Origin: Nitrosomonas supralitoralis
Lineage (GTDB): Bacteria > Pseudomonadota > Gammaproteobacteria > Burkholderiales > Nitrosomonadaceae
Assembly (NCBI RefSeq): GCF_003011925.2
Contig: NZ_PXXU01000003.1
Span: forward strand, 57,564-121,563
Direction of reading: 5' to 3'
Length of the DNA: 64,000 bases
The notes below the pieces were generated by a model that saw nothing but the letters and a program-made list of their open reading frames with translations, was not told the DNA's origin and searched no databases. This document shows, piece after piece, positions 9,231-18,498 of the stretch. Positions within the stretch are counted from its first letter, which is position 1, and the number at the start of each line of letters is the position of its first letter. Both the position numbers and the translations under genes were made by a program.

Positions 9231-9824
9231 ATGAAAATAATCTTTATTATTTTACTGATAGTGAACATAGCCTATGTGATAAGCAGTCGGAGCCTTAATG
9301 AAAGGCATAATGAGATTATACCCCCGCAAGTGAATCCTGAAAAAATAGTATTAGTTCCGACGCATGCAAGTTGTTTGATCTGGAGTAATTTCTATGAGGA
9401 GCAAATGCAATATGCTCAAACCGTTTTGTCGGAATTGTTTCCTGAACTGCTTTATGGCTTCGAAGAGTCGGGTAATACAATCATGTATTGGTTATATATT
9501 CCACCATTTTCAAATAAAGAAGCTGCCAATCGTGAGATTAACAAATTAAGAAATCTGGGTATTGTCAGTTTTCGTGTTAAAGATGAAACTCAATGGAAAA
9601 ATGCAATTTCTTTAGGTATGTTTTATGATCAAAATGATGCGTTGAAACAATTGCGAGAAACAGAGAAAAAAGGGGTTACCAATGCTAAGATAGAAGACCG
9701 CAGTGTTTTGCTAAGGAAGATCGTCATACATAATCCGACCCAATTGATTAGGGAACAGATGCAAAAAATAGTTGGGCAATTTGAGGATACTCAATTAGTT
9801 CAAGGCGAATGTGAACGCTTATAA
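9231..9824 (+). CDS. membrane-anchored SPOR-like protein, unknown function
   Basis: A 197-residue protein with an N-terminal hydrophobic anchor (MKIIFIILLIVNIAYVIS) and a soluble, presumably periplasmic rest. Residues about 85-155 look like a SPOR-type ferredoxin-like fold: YWLYIPPFSNKEAANREINK, LGIVSFRVKD and SLGMFYDQNDALKQ, alternating strand and helix as in septal peptidoglycan-binding SPOR domains. The fold call is inferred from pattern alone. The upstream region is very AT-rich and has no clear ribosome site. It stands between the divergent cytochrome c4 gene and map; nothing in the neighbourhood fixes its role. Confidence 0.7.
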   Translation: MKIIFIILLIVNIAYVISSRSLNERHNEIIPPQVNPEKIVLVPTHASCLIWSNFYEEQMQYAQTVLSELFPELLYGFEESGNTIMYWLYIPPFSNKEAANREINKLRNLGIVSFRVKDETQWKNAISLGMFYDQNDALKQLRETEKKGVTNAKIEDRSVLLRKIVIHNPTQLIREQMQKIVGQFEDTQLVQGECERL

Positions 9825-9925
9825 TAGGCAATGCTTTGTCACGCTTGATTAGCAGAATTAGTTGCAACCCATTAAGACTGACTGATATTTCAGGATTTAT
9901 CACTAATTAATCGAATAATTTTATA

Positions 9926-10732
9926 ATGACGGTACTGATTAAAACACCGCAAGAAATAGAAAAAATGCGCGTTGCAGGACGACTGGCCGCGGAAGTTCTC
10001 GATTACATCAGCCCTTATGTCGTAGCAGGCATTGCGACGGAGGAGCTGGATTCATTGTGTCATCATTATATGGTGGACGTGCAAAAAACAATTCCTGCAC
10101 CATTGAATTATGCTCCTGCAGGGCATACCCCTTACCCCAAATCGATTTGTACTTCGGTGAATAATCAGATTTGCCATGGTGTGCCTGGCCAAAAGAAGTT
10201 AAAGAACGGAGATATTATTAATATTGATATTACCGTGATTTGTGAGGGGTATCATGGAGATACCAGCCGAATGTTTTATGTGGGGGAGCCTTCCATTCGG
10301 GCGAAACGCTTGTGTGAAGTTACCTTTGAAGCGATGTGGCGAGGTATCGATGAAATAAGACCGGGCAAACATCTGGGCGATATCGGGCATGCCATTCAGA
10401 AACTGGCTGAGGGAGTAGGATATAGTGTCGTAAAGGAATTTTGTGGCCATGGCATCGGCGCCAAGTTTCATGAGAATCCCCAAGTACTTCATTATGGTCG
10501 ACCCGGAACCGGACTGGAATTGAAGTCTGGAATGATCTTTACGGTAGAACCCATGATCAATGCAGGTAAAGCGGCTATTCGCCATCTGCCGGATGGTTGG
10601 ACTGTTACCACCAAAGATGGCAGCTTGTCAGCGCAGTGGGAGCATACCATTTTGGTTACTGATGTAGGTTATGAAGTGCTTACCGTGTCAGCAGGCACGC
10701 CGGGTAAGCCAGCATATCGTTTTTCAAACTAG
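9926..10732 (+). CDS. map: methionine aminopeptidase, type I
   Basis: Removes the N-terminal methionine from nascent proteins. The 268-residue type I enzyme has the five metal ligands in their usual blocks: Asp in INIDITVICEGYHGD (two Asp), His in EFCGHGIGAKFHENP, Glu in FTVEPMIN and Glu in SAQWEHTILVT. Substrate His is in ICHGVPG. First of a plus-strand run with rph and rdgB, although the usual neighbour rpsB is not here, so it may be one of two map copies (inference). Confidence 0.95.
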   Translation: MTVLIKTPQEIEKMRVAGRLAAEVLDYISPYVVAGIATEELDSLCHHYMVDVQKTIPAPLNYAPAGHTPYPKSICTSVNNQICHGVPGQKKLKNGDIINIDITVICEGYHGDTSRMFYVGEPSIRAKRLCEVTFEAMWRGIDEIRPGKHLGDIGHAIQKLAEGVGYSVVKEFCGHGIGAKFHENPQVLHYGRPGTGLELKSGMIFTVEPMINAGKAAIRHLPDGWTVTTKDGSLSAQWEHTILVTDVGYEVLTVSAGTPGKPAYRFSN

Positions 10733-10757
10733 ATTCTCATTCGATAATATTTAATTC

Positions 10758-11480
10758 ATGATACGAAGTCATCAGCGTACGCCAGTGCAAATCCGTCCGG
10801 TTAGAATCACTCGCCATTACACTAAGCATGCCGATGGTTCGGTGCTGATCGAGTGCGGTGACACCAAAGTGATCTGCACCGCCAGCATCAGCGAACAAGT
10901 TCCTCCTTTTCTCAAAGGCCGGGCGCAAGGCTGGTTGACTGCCGAATACGGCATGCTGCCCGGTTCGACGAATACCCGGATGCAGCGTGAAGCGGCAAAA
11001 GGCAAGCAATCGGGGCGCACCATGGAAATTCAGCGTCTGATTGGACGTTCTTTGCGTGCCGTGGTGGATTTAACGAAATTGGGAGAACGCACGATTCAAA
11101 TTGATTGTGACGTGATCCAGGCCGATGGCGGTACGCGCACGGCCAGTATCACCGGGGCATTTGTAGCGCTGCACGATGCGATCGAGAAATTGATTTATCA
11201 GCAACTCATTGAAACTACGCCGATCAATGATCATGTGGCGGCAATTTCAGTAGGGATGCATCAAGGCGTGCCAGTGCTGGATCTGGATTATGTCGAAGAT
11301 TCTTCGTGTGATACGGATATGAATGTGGTGATGACAGGAAATCTGGGAATCGTAGAAGTGCAAGGTACGGCCGAAGGCAGTGCGTTTAATCGCAAAGAAC
11401 TGGATATGATGCTCGATATGGCACAACAGGGCATCCAGGAACTGATTGCGCTGCAGAAGAAAGCTTTGATGACGGAATAA
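10758..11480 (+). CDS. rph: ribonuclease PH
   Basis: Phosphorolytic 3'-5' exoribonuclease that trims tRNA precursors; forms hexameric rings. At 240 residues it is full length, with [20 protein letters not shown] at the start, the [20 protein letters not shown] block, [20 protein letters not shown] (phosphate and metal site) and [20 protein letters not shown]. It lies 10 bases before rdgB, a conserved bacterial pairing. Confidence 0.96.
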   Translation: MIRSHQRTPVQIRPVRITRHYTKHADGSVLIECGDTKVICTASISEQVPPFLKGRAQGWLTAEYGMLPGSTNTRMQREAAKGKQSGRTMEIQRLIGRSLRAVVDLTKLGERTIQIDCDVIQADGGTRTASITGAFVALHDAIEKLIYQQLIETTPINDHVAAISVGMHQGVPVLDLDYVEDSSCDTDMNVVMTGNLGIVEVQGTAEGSAFNRKELDMMLDMAQQGIQELIALQKKALMTE

Positions 11481-11490
11481 TCGGGTAATT

Positions 11491-12093
11491 ATGGATACAC
11501 TGAAGCAACTGGTGATCGCGAGCAACAATCAAGGCAAGTTGCGTGAAATTGGCGCATTACTTGAACCCCTGGCTATTACCGTGGTACCGCAAGCTGATTT
11601 TGATGTAGGTAAAGTGGATGAACCCTATGGTACCTTTGTTGAAAATGCACTGGCCAAAGCACGTCATGCCAGCCGCTGCTCCGGGTTGCCAGCACTGGCG
11701 GATGACTCGGGGATTTGTGTCAGTGCGTTAAATGGCGCGCCCGGTGTTTCTTCGGCGCGTTATGCCGGGGAACCGAAATCGGATGAAGGTAACAACCGAA
11801 AATTGATCGAAGCGCTGAAAAACCAATCCGATCGTCGTGCTTATTATTATTGCGTGATTGTATTGCTGCGGCATGCCGCTGATCCTCAGCCCATCATCGT
11901 CGACGGATCGTGGCACGGTGAAATTATCGACCAGCCGAGCGGCGAAGGCGGGTTTGGTTACGACCCGTATTTTTTGGTACCGGAATTCGGTAAAACTGCC
12001 GCCGAATTGACGGCTAAGCAGAAAAACAAAATCAGCCACCGTGGGCAGGCACTGGCAAAGTTGGTGGAAATTTTACGTGCTGGGGAATTCTAA
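11491..12093 (+). CDS. rdgB: XTP/dITP diphosphatase (RdgB/HAM1)
   Basis: House-cleaning nucleotide pyrophosphatase that removes dITP, XTP and related non-canonical triphosphates. The 200-residue protein shows the nucleotide-binding start VIASNNQGKLREI, the catalytic block ADDSGICVSALNGAPGVSSARYAG, and FGYDPYFLVPEFGKTAAELT with SHRGQALAKL at the end. Directly downstream of rph. The gene ends about 75 bases before the left copy of an inverted repeat that flanks the next gene. Confidence 0.95.
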   Translation: MDTLKQLVIASNNQGKLREIGALLEPLAITVVPQADFDVGKVDEPYGTFVENALAKARHASRCSGLPALADDSGICVSALNGAPGVSSARYAGEPKSDEGNNRKLIEALKNQSDRRAYYYCVIVLLRHAADPQPIIVDGSWHGEIIDQPSGEGGFGYDPYFLVPEFGKTAAELTAKQKNKISHRGQALAKLVEILRAGEF

Positions 12094-12167
12094 AAAACCA
12101 ATAACCTGCAAAATTTCCTTGGCCTATCGTAGTAATTATTCACAGAAACAAAAAATTCTCAATTCTA

Positions 12168-12186
12168 GACTTGACCCTGTTTTTCC
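12168..12186 (+). repeat. left copy of an imperfect inverted repeat
   Basis: GACTTGACCCTGTTTTTCC here matches, in inverse orientation, the sequence at 13860-13880 (complement GACCTGACCCCGTTTTT...CC) with two substitutions and a two-base length change in the T run. The pair brackets the secreted-protein gene at 12361-13722. Confidence 0.55.
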
Positions 12187-12292
12187 TGCAAGCGGCGATA
12201 AATCGGGTATTGCTGACGAAGGTTGATTCCAGGTATTTTTTGAAAACTGGGAGTAAAGTATCCGTTTCAGCAATTCAAGCAATAATGATAAC

Positions 12293-12323
12293 AGGCGGCG
12301 CATTGCTTTTGTCCGCGCCGCCT
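12293..12323. terminator. strong GC hairpin downstream of the secreted-protein gene
   Basis: AGGCGGCGC and GCGCCGCCT form a perfect 9-bp stem around a 13-base loop, followed on the plus strand by AGTTTCTTCT. It lies 37 bases past the minus-strand stop at 12361 and 200 bases past rdgB. The T run is poor, so a terminator role is likely but not certain. Confidence 0.5.
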
Positions 12324-12360
12324 AGTTTCTTCTAGATACCCAAGCCATCCGAATACAATG

Positions 12361-13722
12361 TTATTGGGTTCCTCCGAGACCTGTGCGTTCCAGCAGGAAG
12401 CCCCCAAGTATGTTCCCTTGATTGTTTATAGCTTCAAGGAAGGAAAAAGGTAAAAAAAGATCCGGGGGCACACCTGTTACTAAATCGGCCACGTTCAAAC
12501 GCACACCCGGCTTAGGTACGAGATAGCTATTGCCGACCTCACTTCTCGGCCTCGTCACTAATGTGATCAGAATCATGTTGTTGTCATTGAACCTCAATCG
12601 ATTGCTGATGGTAGGAAATTCAGAGATTCCTTCAACAAAATAGGTGCGGAATTTCCCCGCTGCATCCCACACGCCGATGCGTTCAATGGCGCCGCCAATG
12701 AATGAATAGCCTAATACGTTATCACGGTTATTGATACCCACCGCCCAAGCGTGCGGCTCCGTGGGGAGCGGCTCGAGCAGTGTGGTCTTTCGTGCGCGGG
12801 GGTCAAAGCGGAAGCCCCTATAGCCGAGTCCATCAATAAACGTGGTGCCGGCAATAATTCCCTTGTTGTTCATATTAAGGAAAAAGGGAGATCGAATATC
12901 CGGCCCGAAATCTAGTGGAGACACTTCGCCATTTTTGTAAAGTGCCAGCCTTCCATTAAAGTTTTCGTCAAGAGAAAAAATTATCGCCACCCCCGGATCA
13001 TTGATTTTCAGCACCTCACTGTGAATCTCTCCCGGCATCCGCGGAATCAATTGCAGTTTACTCCCAGTAAACAATGCCGCTTGACCAAAGAAATTCTCGA
13101 AATCAGTAATCACAGAACCACCGAACGTACCGCTTTCGTTAGCTGTAGTGGCAAAAAGGCCCTTCGATCCTTGCAGGACGGTCACGACTCCATGTTCAAT
13201 CACAGCAGCAGATAAAGAGACAAATGGGACTTCATCTAAGAACTCGAAAAAGGTGCCGTAAACGCGACTATCGTTGGTAAAAGCGGCAGTAAAAAAGAAG
13301 GCATTCGGCGGAAATGTTTCAAAGATACCAACATAGCGATACTGCGGCGCTATACCCAAGCCCACACCTGTTGCGGCTGCTTTCTCAGGTAAAACGACGC
13401 TTTGATTGTTATTTTCCAGCGGCTGGAATTTTTCAGGGTGTTTTTCCGCCAGCCTGGCGTATACCGATGCAGGAATATTCCTAATCTGCCCGGTCAGGCA
13501 CGGATCAATAACTTTGGCTCCCTGTAACACTTGAACGTTAACAGCCTCCATGATGGTTTGCCTATCGAGCTGATCTCCTCTCACAAATTTCATCGACCCA
13601 GGTTGCCTCAAAATACATCCCATTTCATCAGTTGGAGCTGCAAGCGCCACCTCGAGTGGCAAGAGCAATATGGCGACTATTCCGCCAACCGCGACGGCAA
13701 ATCGTTTGTTGATATTATTCAT
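12361..13722 (-). CDS. secreted protein with HAF-like repeats, unknown function
   Basis: A 453-residue exported protein. The start at 13722 is chosen because GGAAGGA sits a few bases upstream and because it gives a clean signal peptide (MNNINKRFAVAVGGIVAILL, then LPLEVALA before APTDE); an in-frame start 24 codons earlier would bury it. The mature part repeats a pattern of the type INDPG-AIIFSLD, MNNKGIIAGTTFIDG-YRGFRFD, INNRDNVLGYSFIGG-ERIGVWD, INNQGNILGGF, about 50-60 residues apart, resembling the HAF extracellular repeat family and suggesting a beta-propeller. No catalytic motif is recognised. It lies between an imperfect inverted repeat (12168-12186 and 13860-13880) and interrupts two housekeeping blocks, consistent with insertion. 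Confidence 0.75.
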   Translation of the reverse strand: MNNINKRFAVAVGGIVAILLLPLEVALAAPTDEMGCILRQPGSMKFVRGDQLDRQTIMEAVNVQVLQGAKVIDPCLTGQIRNIPASVYARLAEKHPEKFQPLENNNQSVVLPEKAAATGVGLGIAPQYRYVGIFETFPPNAFFFTAAFTNDSRVYGTFFEFLDEVPFVSLSAAVIEHGVVTVLQGSKGLFATTANESGTFGGSVITDFENFFGQAALFTGSKLQLIPRMPGEIHSEVLKINDPGVAIIFSLDENFNGRLALYKNGEVSPLDFGPDIRSPFFLNMNNKGIIAGTTFIDGLGYRGFRFDPRARKTTLLEPLPTEPHAWAVGINNRDNVLGYSFIGGAIERIGVWDAAGKFRTYFVEGISEFPTISNRLRFNDNNMILITLVTRPRSEVGNSYLVPKPGVRLNVADLVTGVPPDLFLPFSFLEAINNQGNILGGFLLERTGLGGTQ

Positions 13723-13859
13723 GATATTTCCTTCCGTAAAAGTCAATCGAATATATCTATTTTTCAGATTCCAATCTTTATTCGTGCTGCACAAATAAAT
13801 ATATCAGTTCACACGTTACAGATCTGTTACAGATTGGAAGATAATTGGCAATAAGGAGA

Positions 13860-13880
13860 GGAAAAAAACGGGGTCAGGTC
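13860..13880 (-). repeat. right copy of an imperfect inverted repeat
   Basis: GGAAAAAAACGGGGTCAGGTC; partner of 12168-12186. It falls between the secreted-protein gene start and the end of fghA. Similar GGGGTCAGGTC strings often accompany REP-type elements in proteobacteria (general knowledge), but no transposase frame is present here. Confidence 0.5.
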
Positions 13881-13924
13881 GCGAATCAAGAAAAACAAAA
13901 AACAGAACTTCGACTCACCAATTA

Positions 13925-14767
13925 TCATAACAGCGCATCGCGATGATGCTTCAGGTGATCACTCATAAACGTACTGATGAAGTAATAGCTGTGATCATAC
14001 CCACTGTGAAATCGCAGCGTCAGCTTCTGCTCTGCTTCGCGGCATGCTTTTTCCAGAGCTTCGGGGTACAGTTGCTGCGCCAGGAACTGATCGTCCAGGC
14101 CCTGATCGATCAATAAATCCGGAATACGACGGCCATCTTCGATCAGCGCGGTGGCATCGTGCTGACGCCAGTTTTGTTGATCTTCGCCCAAATAATGGCG
14201 AAACGCTTTTTGCCCCCACGGACACTGCATGGGCGCACAAATCGGCGCGAACGCGGACACTGAACGAAACAGATCGGGATAGCGCAGCGCTAGTGTCAAG
14301 GCACCATGACCACCCATCGAATGGCCGAAAATACCGATGCGATTCGGATCTGCGGGGAATTGATCGATGATGATCTGGCGTAGCTCTTGGGTAATGTAAC
14401 TTTCCATGCGGTAATAGGTCGACCACGGTTGCTCCGTTGCGTCCAAATAAAACCCTGCGCCTGCGCCGAAATCCCAATCGTCGGTTTCCCCGGCAATGCC
14501 GGTTTGGCGTGGACTGGTGTCCATCGATACCAGCATCAGACCATACTCTGCCGCGTAACGTTGCGCGCCGGCTTTGATCATGAAGGTTTCTTCGGTACAG
14601 GTGAGTCCGGCGAGAAAAAATAGTACCGGAATGCGCTGAGACCTTGCTTGCGGTGGTTGATATACCGAAAAGCGCATGGGCAAACCGATAGTTTCCGACG
14701 AATGCTGATAGTAGCTCTGGATGCCGTCAAAGCAGCCGTGCTGGCTGCGGGTTTCGAGTACTGTCAT
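13925..14767 (-). CDS. fghA: S-formylglutathione hydrolase
   Basis: Hydrolyses S-formylglutathione to formate and glutathione, second step of glutathione-dependent formaldehyde removal. The 280-residue esterase-D-type alpha/beta hydrolase has the nucleophile elbow GHSMGGHGAL, the oxyanion block FFLAGLTCTEETFMIKAG, and the late acid and His sites (IDQGLDDQFL; GYDHSYYFISTF). It begins 2 bases after adhC, so the two enzymes are made from one message and act in sequence. Confidence 0.96.
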   Translation of the reverse strand: MTVLETRSQHGCFDGIQSYYQHSSETIGLPMRFSVYQPPQARSQRIPVLFFLAGLTCTEETFMIKAGAQRYAAEYGLMLVSMDTSPRQTGIAGETDDWDFGAGAGFYLDATEQPWSTYYRMESYITQELRQIIIDQFPADPNRIGIFGHSMGGHGALTLALRYPDLFRSVSAFAPICAPMQCPWGQKAFRHYLGEDQQNWRQHDATALIEDGRRIPDLLIDQGLDDQFLAQQLYPEALEKACREAEQKLTLRFHSGYDHSYYFISTFMSDHLKHHRDALL

Positions 14768-14769
14768 GA

Positions 14770-15876
14770 TCAGTAAATCACTACGGAGCGAATGGATTCG
14801 CCGCTTTTCATCAACTGAAAGCCGTCATTGATTTTATCCAGCGGCAGGGTATGGGTGATAAGTGAGTCGATGTCGATTTTTCCTTCCATATACCAATCGA
14901 CAATTTTAGGCACATCGGTGCGTCCCCGTGCGCCGCCGAAAGCGGAGCCTTCCCACTTGCGGCCAGTAACCAGCTGGAAAGGGCGCGTACTGATTTCGGC
15001 ACCGGCTTCAGCGACGCCAATGATAATGCTGCGTCCCCAACCTTTGTGGGTGCATTCCAGTGCCTGGCGCATGACTTTGGTGTTGCCGATGCACTCAAAA
15101 CTGTAATCCGCGCCGCCATCGGTCAATTGCACCACAGCATCGACGATATTCGGTACGTCATTAGGGTTGATGAAATGTGTCATGCCGAATATGCGCGCCA
15201 TCGCTTCACGTTCAGGATTGATATCGATGCCGATGATTTTGTCGGCACCGACCATGCGTGCGCCTTGAATTACGTTTAAGCCGATCCCGCCCAGACCGAA
15301 CACCGCCACGTTCGCACCGGCTTCAACCTTGGCGGTATAGATTACCGCGCCAAGGCCGGTGGTGACGCCACAGCCGATATAGCAAACCTTGTCAAAAGGT
15401 GCATCTTCACGAATTTTCGCCAGTGCGATTTCGGGTGCGACGGTGTAATTGGAAAATGTCGAGGTGCCCATGTAATGAAACAGCGGCTTCCCATCGATTG
15501 AGAAACGCGACGTGCTATCCGGCATCAGGCCGCGCCCTTGCGTACTACGGATGGCCTGACACAAATTGGTTTTTTGGGATAGACAGAATTTACATTCGCG
15601 GCATTCCGGCGTGTAGAGCGGAATGACATGATCACCTTTACGCAACGATTTTACGTTGGGGCCAACATCCACCACTATGCCGGCACCTTCATGACCCAGA
15701 ATGGTCGGGAAAAGCCCTTCGGGATCAGCGCCGGATAGCGTGTAATAATCGGTATGGCAAATGCCGGTGGCTTTGATTTCAACCAGTACTTCTCCGGACT
15801 TCGGGCCTTCCAGATCGACTTCTTCGACCGTTAACGGCTCGCCGGCTTTCCAGGCAACTGCAGCTCTTGTTTTCAT
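14770..15876 (-). CDS. adhC: S-(hydroxymethyl)glutathione dehydrogenase (class III ADH)
   Basis: Zinc- and NAD-dependent oxidation of S-hydroxymethylglutathione to S-formylglutathione; the family also reduces S-nitrosoglutathione, which could matter in a nitrogen-oxidising cell (inference). The 368-residue protein has the catalytic zinc Cys in [12 protein letters not shown], His in LGHEGAGIV, the structural zinc cluster CRECKFC with a fourth Cys eight residues on (NLC), and the Rossmann motif [10 protein letters not shown]. Ends [13 protein letters not shown], the usual class III C terminus. A good GGAGAAA ribosome site precedes the ATG. Paired with fghA downstream; the phosphatase gene ends 15 bases upstream. 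Confidence 0.96.
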   Translation of the reverse strand: MKTRAAVAWKAGEPLTVEEVDLEGPKSGEVLVEIKATGICHTDYYTLSGADPEGLFPTILGHEGAGIVVDVGPNVKSLRKGDHVIPLYTPECRECKFCLSQKTNLCQAIRSTQGRGLMPDSTSRFSIDGKPLFHYMGTSTFSNYTVAPEIALAKIREDAPFDKVCYIGCGVTTGLGAVIYTAKVEAGANVAVFGLGGIGLNVIQGARMVGADKIIGIDINPEREAMARIFGMTHFINPNDVPNIVDAVVQLTDGGADYSFECIGNTKVMRQALECTHKGWGRSIIIGVAEAGAEISTRPFQLVTGRKWEGSAFGGARGRTDVPKIVDWYMEGKIDIDSLITHTLPLDKINDGFQLMKSGESIRSVVIY

Positions 15877-15891
15877 TGAAATTTCTCCTGG

Positions 15892-16383
15892 TTATATTCT
15901 GTGATTGCGTAGATGAGCCAGCAGGCCACGGCTGGCTTCTTCGACCATATCCAGTACTTGTTCAAATCCTTGCTGTCCACCGAAGTAGGGATCAGGCACT
16001 TCAATAAGTGTAGAGGCATTTTCGCTATACTGCATGAATAATTGAATCTTGTTGATATGATGCTGAGGGCTTTGTTGCTGCAATAAGGTTAGGTTTTCGT
16101 TGTCCATTGCAAGAATATAGTCAAATTCCTCGAAATCACTCGATTGCACTGCACGGGCGCGTAATTCGTGCATTTTGTACCCGCGCTGTAAGGCCGTATG
16201 CTGCGCGCGCTGATCCGGCGGGTTGCCGATATGGTAAGCATGCGTGCCTGCGGAATCAACTTCTATCATGTGATCCGCTCCGGCCGCTTTGACAATATGC
16301 CGGAACACGGCATCCGCAGTTGGAGATCGGCAAATATTTCCCATGCAGACAAATAGTACTTTTATTTTTTTATTCTGGACCAT
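15892..16383 (-). CDS. low-molecular-weight protein-tyrosine phosphatase
   Basis: A 163-residue phosphatase of the LMW-PTP fold. The P-loop CMGNICRSPT (Cys nucleophile, Arg and Ser) is at residues 13-22, and the general acid Asp lies in VPDPYFGG near the C terminus. No tyrosine kinase or exopolysaccharide genes are nearby, so it looks like a housekeeping member rather than a capsule regulator. It precedes adhC and fghA on the minus strand and may be co-transcribed. The start follows a run of AT-rich sequence with no strong ribosome site. Confidence 0.93.
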   Translation of the reverse strand: MVQNKKIKVLFVCMGNICRSPTADAVFRHIVKAAGADHMIEVDSAGTHAYHIGNPPDQRAQHTALQRGYKMHELRARAVQSSDFEEFDYILAMDNENLTLLQQQSPQHHINKIQLFMQYSENASTLIEVPDPYFGGQQGFEQVLDMVEEASRGLLAHLRNHRI

Positions 16384-16659
16384 GATTATTGTGACTCTAG
16401 GCTAGCAGATATTAATAATATTCGATGAGTCGCCATAATTATTAGCAATTCACCAAGCTGGTTTTAGCGCCTCTCAAGCGTTTTTGATTCAACCTAAAGT
16501 TTACTGATATGACATCAAACCTGGCAAGCCATCTTTTTGAAAACTTTAGAATGGTTCTATTCCAATAGTGTCATAATGCCTATGCAGGATCAATATATGA
16601 CTTCCGTTCTGAATTCTTGTTATTAGACATAAACGATGCTTCATCGGAAGCATTTATTG

Positions 16660-16689
16660 TTAACATTGCAGCTTTAAGGTGCATATAAT
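16660..16689 (+). promoter_or_regulatory. sigma-70-type promoter for the pseudokinase gene
   Basis: TTAACA (16660-16665), an 18-base spacer and a consensus TATAAT (16684-16689), about 48 bases upstream of the chosen ATG. A perfect 7-bp hairpin, ATGCTTC-atcg-GAAGCAT (16636-16653), sits just upstream and may be an operator. The rest of the 16384-16736 gap shows no gene. Confidence 0.5.
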
Positions 16690-16736
16690 AAAAATTAGAC
16701 ACCTAATTGATATTAGTAACTGGGATATTATCTATC

Positions 16737-18434
16737 ATGACACATATACACGATCAAATTCTACCTGAAGGCACTCATATCGGCGTCTATGAAATTAAAG
16801 GCGTTGCAAAAGTTGGTTCATTTGATATTACTTATCGCGCCTTGAATCATCATCTTAAGGAACGGGTAAAAATACGCGAGTATTTTCCTCACGATTTTGC
16901 CATACGCTCAATGGATGGTCTTGGCGTTGAACCCAGGTCATTGGCTGATAAAGAGAATTATGACTATGGATTAAAGGCATTCCTGGATCAGGCGGAGGTT
17001 CTCACACAGATCGAGCATCCTAATATTGCGGTAACAGAAAATATCCTTTCATTAAATGGAACGGCTTATCTGATTATGGGTGCGCAGGAAGGCATGCCAC
17101 TTTCCAAGTTATTAGAAGCGAAAGCATCCCTTGCTGAAACAGAATTAAAATTCATACTGACATCGGTCTTGAATGCCTTGCAGAAAATACACGAACACAA
17201 GATCGTGCATGGGGGTATTCAACCGGCGGTGATTCTTATCGGTAAGGATGGTGAGCCATTGCTGATCAATTTCGCTGCTGCACGATTGGCGATTGCTGCG
17301 CGCACCCCGCGATTTGCCGAGGAGTTAGCCACCGGCTATGCGCCAGCGGAGCAATATGAGTCCGGCAATAAACCTGGGCCCGCAACGGATTTCTATGCAT
17401 TGGGTGCAGTCCTCTATGCCTGTATGACACACCACTCTCCTGTTGCCGCCCAGATTAGGAGAGCAACCTTAAGCCAGGGAGAACCCGATCCCATGAATGC
17501 TCTTTCCAGATCTGCGGATACTGCCTACAGTGCTGAATTATTGCAAGCGGTTCAGTGGATGTTGCAACCTGAATATCAGGACAGGCCGCAATCGGCTGGA
17601 GAGATTCTGACATTGCTGAAATCAGAGCATACCAGTGAATCTAAAACTTCATCCGAAAAACAGGCGGTTGCTGATTCAGTTGCCCATGGCCGGCCGGTTG
17701 CCAATAACAGGTTATTGATGGGTGTCATGGTCGGTATCGTTGTCCTGGTGACAGTTGGTTTGTGGTTCGACGAGAATCCGAATGACGGTTCAGGCACTGT
17801 TGCCACTGAGCCTTTATTTCAACGTAATCCCGGTAAAGCCATCGATACACCAGAGACAAAAGATGACTCATCCGTTACTTCGGTTGCAACTGAAGCAAGT
17901 CCAGAATCTGTTTCCGAGAAAATATCCGAAACAATGCAAGAAGTGTTGAGCGAGGCTGAGAATCAATCAACAGAAAGTATGTCTCTCCCAGAGAATCTAT
18001 CGATTGTTGAGCCGGAACGTAACACTAGAGAGATCGCCGAACCGGTATCAGACAATGTTCAGCCATTAGCGATGGCTGATGTGTCGCCGTCTCAATCCAC
18101 GCAGCAGAGTTCATCGGTAAAACCAATTGATTCAGGCTTAATAAAGAAACATTTGACTGCCGCTGAAAAATCCATGATAGCAGAGCGCTTAACCACACCT
18201 TCAAGAGACAACGCTTACAAGTACTATCAGATGGTGCTGGCGATAGAGCCTGATAATGCAGAAGCGCTTGCAGGATTGCAGAGAATTGTGGGACGGTATA
18301 TTCAATTTATTGAGAAATCGAAGGCTGAAGGTAAATTCGATGCGGTTAAGCTTTATTTGCAAAGAGCGGAGTCTGTCTTGCCGGATGACCCTAATTTACA
18401 GAAAATTCGAGCTGAATTGGCGAGTGCTCAATGA
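16737..18434 (+). CDS. membrane protein with a degenerate Ser/Thr kinase domain (predicted pseudokinase)
   Basis: A 565-residue protein: kinase-like domain (about 15-295), Gln/Ser-rich juxtamembrane part, one membrane segment (about 326-344, LLMGVMVGIVVLVTVGLWF), an acidic Ser/Glu-rich spacer, and a C-terminal TPR-like helical region (about 475-565, with KYYQMVLAIEPDNAEALAGL). The fold marks of bacterial Hanks kinases are clear (HPNIA, GYAPAEQYE, TDFYALGAVLYACM), but catalytic residues are changed: the glycine loop is KVGSFD, the ATP lysine is Arg47 (KIREYFP), HRD is H158-G-G160, the following Asn is Val165 and DFG is N178-F-A. Phosphotransfer is therefore unlikely; a scaffold or sensing role is inferred. 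ATG at 16737 is preferred over one ten codons upstream. No phosphatase partner is adjacent. Confidence 0.85.
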   Translation: MTHIHDQILPEGTHIGVYEIKGVAKVGSFDITYRALNHHLKERVKIREYFPHDFAIRSMDGLGVEPRSLADKENYDYGLKAFLDQAEVLTQIEHPNIAVTENILSLNGTAYLIMGAQEGMPLSKLLEAKASLAETELKFILTSVLNALQKIHEHKIVHGGIQPAVILIGKDGEPLLINFAAARLAIAARTPRFAEELATGYAPAEQYESGNKPGPATDFYALGAVLYACMTHHSPVAAQIRRATLSQGEPDPMNALSRSADTAYSAELLQAVQWMLQPEYQDRPQSAGEILTLLKSEHTSESKTSSEKQAVADSVAHGRPVANNRLLMGVMVGIVVLVTVGLWFDENPNDGSGTVATEPLFQRNPGKAIDTPETKDDSSVTSVATEASPESVSEKISETMQEVLSEAENQSTESMSLPENLSIVEPERNTREIAEPVSDNVQPLAMADVSPSQSTQQSSSVKPIDSGLIKKHLTAAEKSMIAERLTTPSRDNAYKYYQMVLAIEPDNAEALAGLQRIVGRYIQFIEKSKAEGKFDAVKLYLQRAESVLPDDPNLQKIRAELASAQ

Positions 18435-18498
18435 ACATCTCCTTTCGGTGAATACCCGCTGCACAGAAAATTGAGTTAGATATCTTCGAGGCGGCAGA

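Noticed and set aside
12041..12226. Frame overlapping the end of rdgB
   Set aside because: Its first half is an out-of-frame reading of rdgB and the rest is intergenic; no start signal.
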